Assembly: GCA_027489175.1 (NCBI GenBank)
Contig: JAIYAE010000027.1
Location: 1 to 64,000, forward strand
Length of the DNA stretch: 64,000 nucleotides
Origin: Rhodobacter sp.
GTDB taxonomy: Bacteria > Pseudomonadota > Alphaproteobacteria > Rhodobacterales > Rhodobacteraceae
Reading direction: 5' to 3'
The notes beneath the pieces were generated by a model. It worked only from the letters and a program-made list of their open reading frames with translations. It searched no databases and was not told where the DNA came from. Made by a program: the position numbers and the translations under genes. Positions 61,862-64,000 of the stretch are shown one piece after another; the stretch's first letter is position 1; every line of letters starts with the position of its first letter.

Positions 61862-62392
61862 TCAGCCGGGGGTAGAGGAAACACCCACCTGGGCCGGCCG
61901 CAACAGCCGCTCATGCAGCATGAACCCTTCGGTCATTACCTGGATGATCTGCCCGGCCTTCGTGCCCGGCATCGGCGCTTCGAACATCGCCTGATGCAGC
62001 TGCGGGTCGAACATCTCGCCCACGGCGGGCGAGATCACGGTGATCCCGTGCCGCGTCATCACATTGGTCAGCTCGCGCAGCGTCAGCTCCACCCCTTCGA
62101 TCAGCGCGGTGGATGTTGCGCGGCTTTCTTCCGGGATAGCCTGCAAGGCGCGGCTCAAGTTGTCATGCACCGGCAAGAGGTCACGCGCCAACCGCGTGCC
62201 GCCGTACATTTCGGCTTCCTTGCGGTCACGCTCGGCCCGCTTGCGGGCGTTCTCCGCCTCGGCCAGCACGCGCATGAACTTGTCACGCATCTCGTCGCGC
62301 TCGGCGCGCAGCGCCTCCATCTCATCGAAGGCGGCGTCCATTCCAAAATCTTCCAGCTTCACGTCCTGCGAAGCGGTTTCCTCTTGCGACAT
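61862..62392 (-). CDS. grpE: Nucleotide exchange factor GrpE
   Basis: Co-chaperone that releases ADP from DnaK. The N-terminal coiled coil ('EMEALRAERDEMRDKFMRVLAEAENARKRAERDRKEA') and C-terminal beta domain with 'GVEMTLRE'-like 'GVELTLRELTNVMTRHGI' and 'FDPQLHQAMFEAP' are clear. 176 residues. Co-oriented with hrcA 21 bp upstream. Confidence 0.96.
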   Translation of the reverse strand: MSQEETASQDVKLEDFGMDAAFDEMEALRAERDEMRDKFMRVLAEAENARKRAERDRKEAEMYGGTRLARDLLPVHDNLSRALQAIPEESRATSTALIEGVELTLRELTNVMTRHGITVISPAVGEMFDPQLHQAMFEAPMPGTKAGQIIQVMTEGFMLHERLLRPAQVGVSSTPG

Positions 62393-62413
62393 CGTCGTGT
62401 CCTCGTCTGTCTG

Positions 62414-63484
62414 TCAGCCCTTGCCCCGGTCCGAAACAAGGCGGCCCACCAGCTGGGCGGTGTAATCGACGATCGGGACGATCCGGCCATAGTTCAGCCG
62501 GGTCGGACCGATGACGCCTACCGCGCCGATGATTTTCCGATCAGCGTTCATATAGGGAGAAACCACCAGACTTGAACCGGAAAGTGAGAAAAGCTTGTTC
62601 TCTGATCCGATAAAAATGCGCACACCCTCGCCCGCCTCGGTGAGGTGCAGGAATTCGGCAATGTCGCGTTTGCGTTCCAGATCATCGAACAGCACGCGAA
62701 TCCGTTCGATTTCCGACTGATCCGCCGCCCCGTCGATCAGATTGGCGCGGCCCCGCACGATCAGCCGCTCAGACGGCTCGCCAGCGTTTTCCCACAGGGC
62801 AAGGCCGCCTTCGACCAGTTCGCGCGCCAGCGAATCGATCTCTTGCCGCCGGGCGGCGATTTCGCCCACGATCCGGTGGCGCAGTTCCGAAAGGGTCAGG
62901 CCTTCGGCCAAAGCGTTCAAGAAATTCGCCGCCTCACGCATTGAAGAGGGCGTCTGCCCCGGTGGCGGGGTGAACACCCGGTTTTCCACCTGCCCATCGG
63001 CAAAAACCAGCACCACCAGCGCCCGGTCAGCGGACAGGCTCACAAATTCGATATGCCGGATCGCCGCCTCACGCTTTGGCGACAAGACCACGCTTGCCCC
63101 CCGGGTGATGAGAGACAGCGCGGCCCCCACTTCATCCAGCAGGGTCGCAACGTCATGGTCATTCGTGCCCAGCGTCGCGTCGATCTTTTCCTGATCCTCC
63201 GGCGCGACGGTTCCCACTTCCAAAAGGCTGTCCACGAACATCCGCAGGCCCGCCTGCGTCGGTATCCGCCCGGCCGAGATATGGGGGCTATCCAGCAGCC
63301 CCAGATATTCCAGATCCTGCATCACATTGCGCACCGTCGCCGCCGAAACCTTTTCGGACAGGCTGCGCGTCAGGGTGCGTGACCCCACCGGCTCACCCGA
63401 GGTCAGATACCCCTCAACCACCCGGCGAAACACTTCGCGGGTGCGGTCGTTCATTTCAGTGACATGTGGGTTCTGCTGGGTCAT
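62414..63484 (-). CDS. hrcA: Heat-inducible transcription repressor HrcA
   Basis: Represses chaperone operons by binding CIRCE elements. The N-terminal winged helix '[39 protein letters not shown]' and '[23 protein letters not shown]' are diagnostic; '[21 protein letters not shown]' ends the family domain. 356 residues. It is divergent from rph. No CIRCE copy was seen upstream of hrcA itself, so it may not be autoregulated through CIRCE here. Confidence 0.96.
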   Translation of the reverse strand: MTQQNPHVTEMNDRTREVFRRVVEGYLTSGEPVGSRTLTRSLSEKVSAATVRNVMQDLEYLGLLDSPHISAGRIPTQAGLRMFVDSLLEVGTVAPEDQEKIDATLGTNDHDVATLLDEVGAALSLITRGASVVLSPKREAAIRHIEFVSLSADRALVVLVFADGQVENRVFTPPPGQTPSSMREAANFLNALAEGLTLSELRHRIVGEIAARRQEIDSLARELVEGGLALWENAGEPSERLIVRGRANLIDGAADQSEIERIRVLFDDLERKRDIAEFLHLTEAGEGVRIFIGSENKLFSLSGSSLVVSPYMNADRKIIGAVGVIGPTRLNYGRIVPIVDYTAQLVGRLVSDRGKG

Positions 63485-63594
63485 GCGGCGTGCGGTTCAT
63501 CCAAGGGGCGGGCAAAGGTGGAACGGGATCAATCGGGGTTGCATCCGACCTGTTGGGTTGCGTAAGTGGCCGCAATCCAGCGAAAGGTCCGGAA

Positions 63595-64000
63595 ATGCGT
63601 CCGTCAGGCAGAAAACTAAGCGATATACGGACGGTTTCAATCGAAACCGGCGTGATGAAGCATGCCGAAGGGTCCTGCCTGATCAAGATGGGCGAGACCC
63701 ACGTGTTGTGTTCTGCCACGATTGAGGACAAGCCGCCACCGTTCCTGAAGAACACCGGTCAGGGCTGGGTGACGGCGGAATACGGCATGCTGCCCCGCGC
63801 CACCAATTCCCGCACCCGGCGTGAGGCTGCGGCTGGCAAACAGTCCGGTAGAACGCAAGAGATTCAGCGCCTTATCGGTCGCGCCCTGCGCGCGGGCGTG
63901 GACCGCAACGCTCTTGGCGAACGCCAGATCGTCATCGACTGTGATGTGATTCAGGCCGACGGCGGCACCCGCTGCGCCTCGATCACCGGCGGTTGGGTGG
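63595..64000 (+). CDS. rph: Ribonuclease PH, N-terminal part
   Basis: Runs off the window end without a stop, so the ORF track omitted it. It begins [20 protein letters not shown] after GCGAAAGGTCCGGAA and continues through '[13 protein letters not shown]', '[12 protein letters not shown]' and '[10 protein letters not shown]', all hallmarks of RNase PH, which trims tRNA 3' ends using phosphate. About 135 residues are visible. Placement divergent from hrcA is common in alphaproteobacteria. Confidence 0.96.
   Translation, partial: MRPSGRKLSDIRTVSIETGVMKHAEGSCLIKMGETHVLCSATIEDKPPPFLKNTGQGWVTAEYGMLPRATNSRTRREAAAGKQSGRTQEIQRLIGRALRAGVDRNALGERQIVIDCDVIQADGGTRCASITGGWV

Noticed and set aside
63485-63594. 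CIRCE operator upstream of hrcA
   Set aside because: Looked for TTAGCACTC-N9-GAGTGCTAA or close variants and found none in this gap.
1-64000. Insertion sequences, prophage genes, integrases or toxin-antitoxin pairs
   Set aside because: No transposase, integrase, phage structural or TA motifs were recognised in any frame; the accessory block at 9102-15526 shows no flanking direct repeats or tRNA attachment site that I can see.

Overview
The window is a high-GC chromosomal segment of an alphaproteobacterium, most likely family Rhodobacteraceae (Rhodobacter/Gemmobacter/Tabrizicola-like). This rests on the petP-petR regulator pair, the histone deacetylase-xseB-ispA-dxs run, the DUF2125 protein, and the overall codon use and gene content. 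No 16S gene, IS element, integrase, CRISPR array or plasmid function was seen, so genus assignment is inference.

Layout. 1-7140: a tightly packed plus-strand D-xylose operon (xylF end, xylH, xylG, xylB, xylA, then a GH3 glycosidase). 7092-9094: a YihY/BrkB membrane protein and an aldo/keto reductase. 9102-15526: a compact four-gene accessory block. It holds a SARP-like TPR regulator, a PAP2/vanadium-haloperoxidase-fold enzyme with an N-terminal (Gly-Thr-His)n tract, a subtilisin-family protease, and an alpha-oxoamine-synthase-fold protein that has lost its PLP lysine. 15531-22569: housekeeping genes (ubiG, pip, dxs, ispA, xseB, HDAC-like amidohydrolase, petR, petP). 22709-28122: ilvE, the ohr/ohrR peroxide pair with operator-like repeats, a small basic ORF, queG, a GST, mtgA and a DUF1269 protein. 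28212-35429: glutamate synthase, with gltD and gltB separated by two unrelated small genes. 35591-38265: uppP, a two-haem cytochrome c-like protein and an NDUFA9-type epimerase. 38417-41023: tRNA-Leu(CAG), a structured leader and a DEAD-box helicase with a long disordered tail. 41090-48938: cysQ-like phosphatase, pmbA, a DUF2125 protein, enoyl-CoA hydratase, agmatinase-family enzyme, MscS channel and a YhiN flavoprotein. 48923-48988: a perfect 27-bp inverted repeat that supplies the stop codons of two convergent genes. 48973-53986: a hypothetical gene, pheS without pheT, a methyltransferase, a VOC protein with a divergent TetR regulator, DUF1643 and a small RTX-type repeat protein. 54298-64000: rpsO, hslV, a membrane protein, hslU, DUF4260, a LysR regulator, mutS, grpE, hrcA and the start of rph.

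How the genes work together. XylFHG import xylose, XylA and XylB convert it to xylulose 5-phosphate, and the GH3 enzyme may release sugar from oligosaccharides. Dxs and IspA provide isoprenoid precursors used by UbiG (ubiquinone) and, through undecaprenyl phosphate, by UppP and MtgA (cell wall). HslUV, GrpE and HrcA form a stress/protein-quality-control set, with a sigma-32-like promoter candidate ahead of hslV.

The most unusual part is 9102-15526. Neither the haloperoxidase-fold protein nor the subtilase shows an export signal, the GTH tract is kept at protein level while its codons vary, and the PLP-fold partner looks like a pseudoenzyme. The four genes sit as two divergent pairs. I propose they act together inside the cell, but no function can be assigned from sequence alone. 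Start sites were re-chosen from Shine-Dalgarno sequences and conserved N-termini wherever the supplied ORFs began too early.
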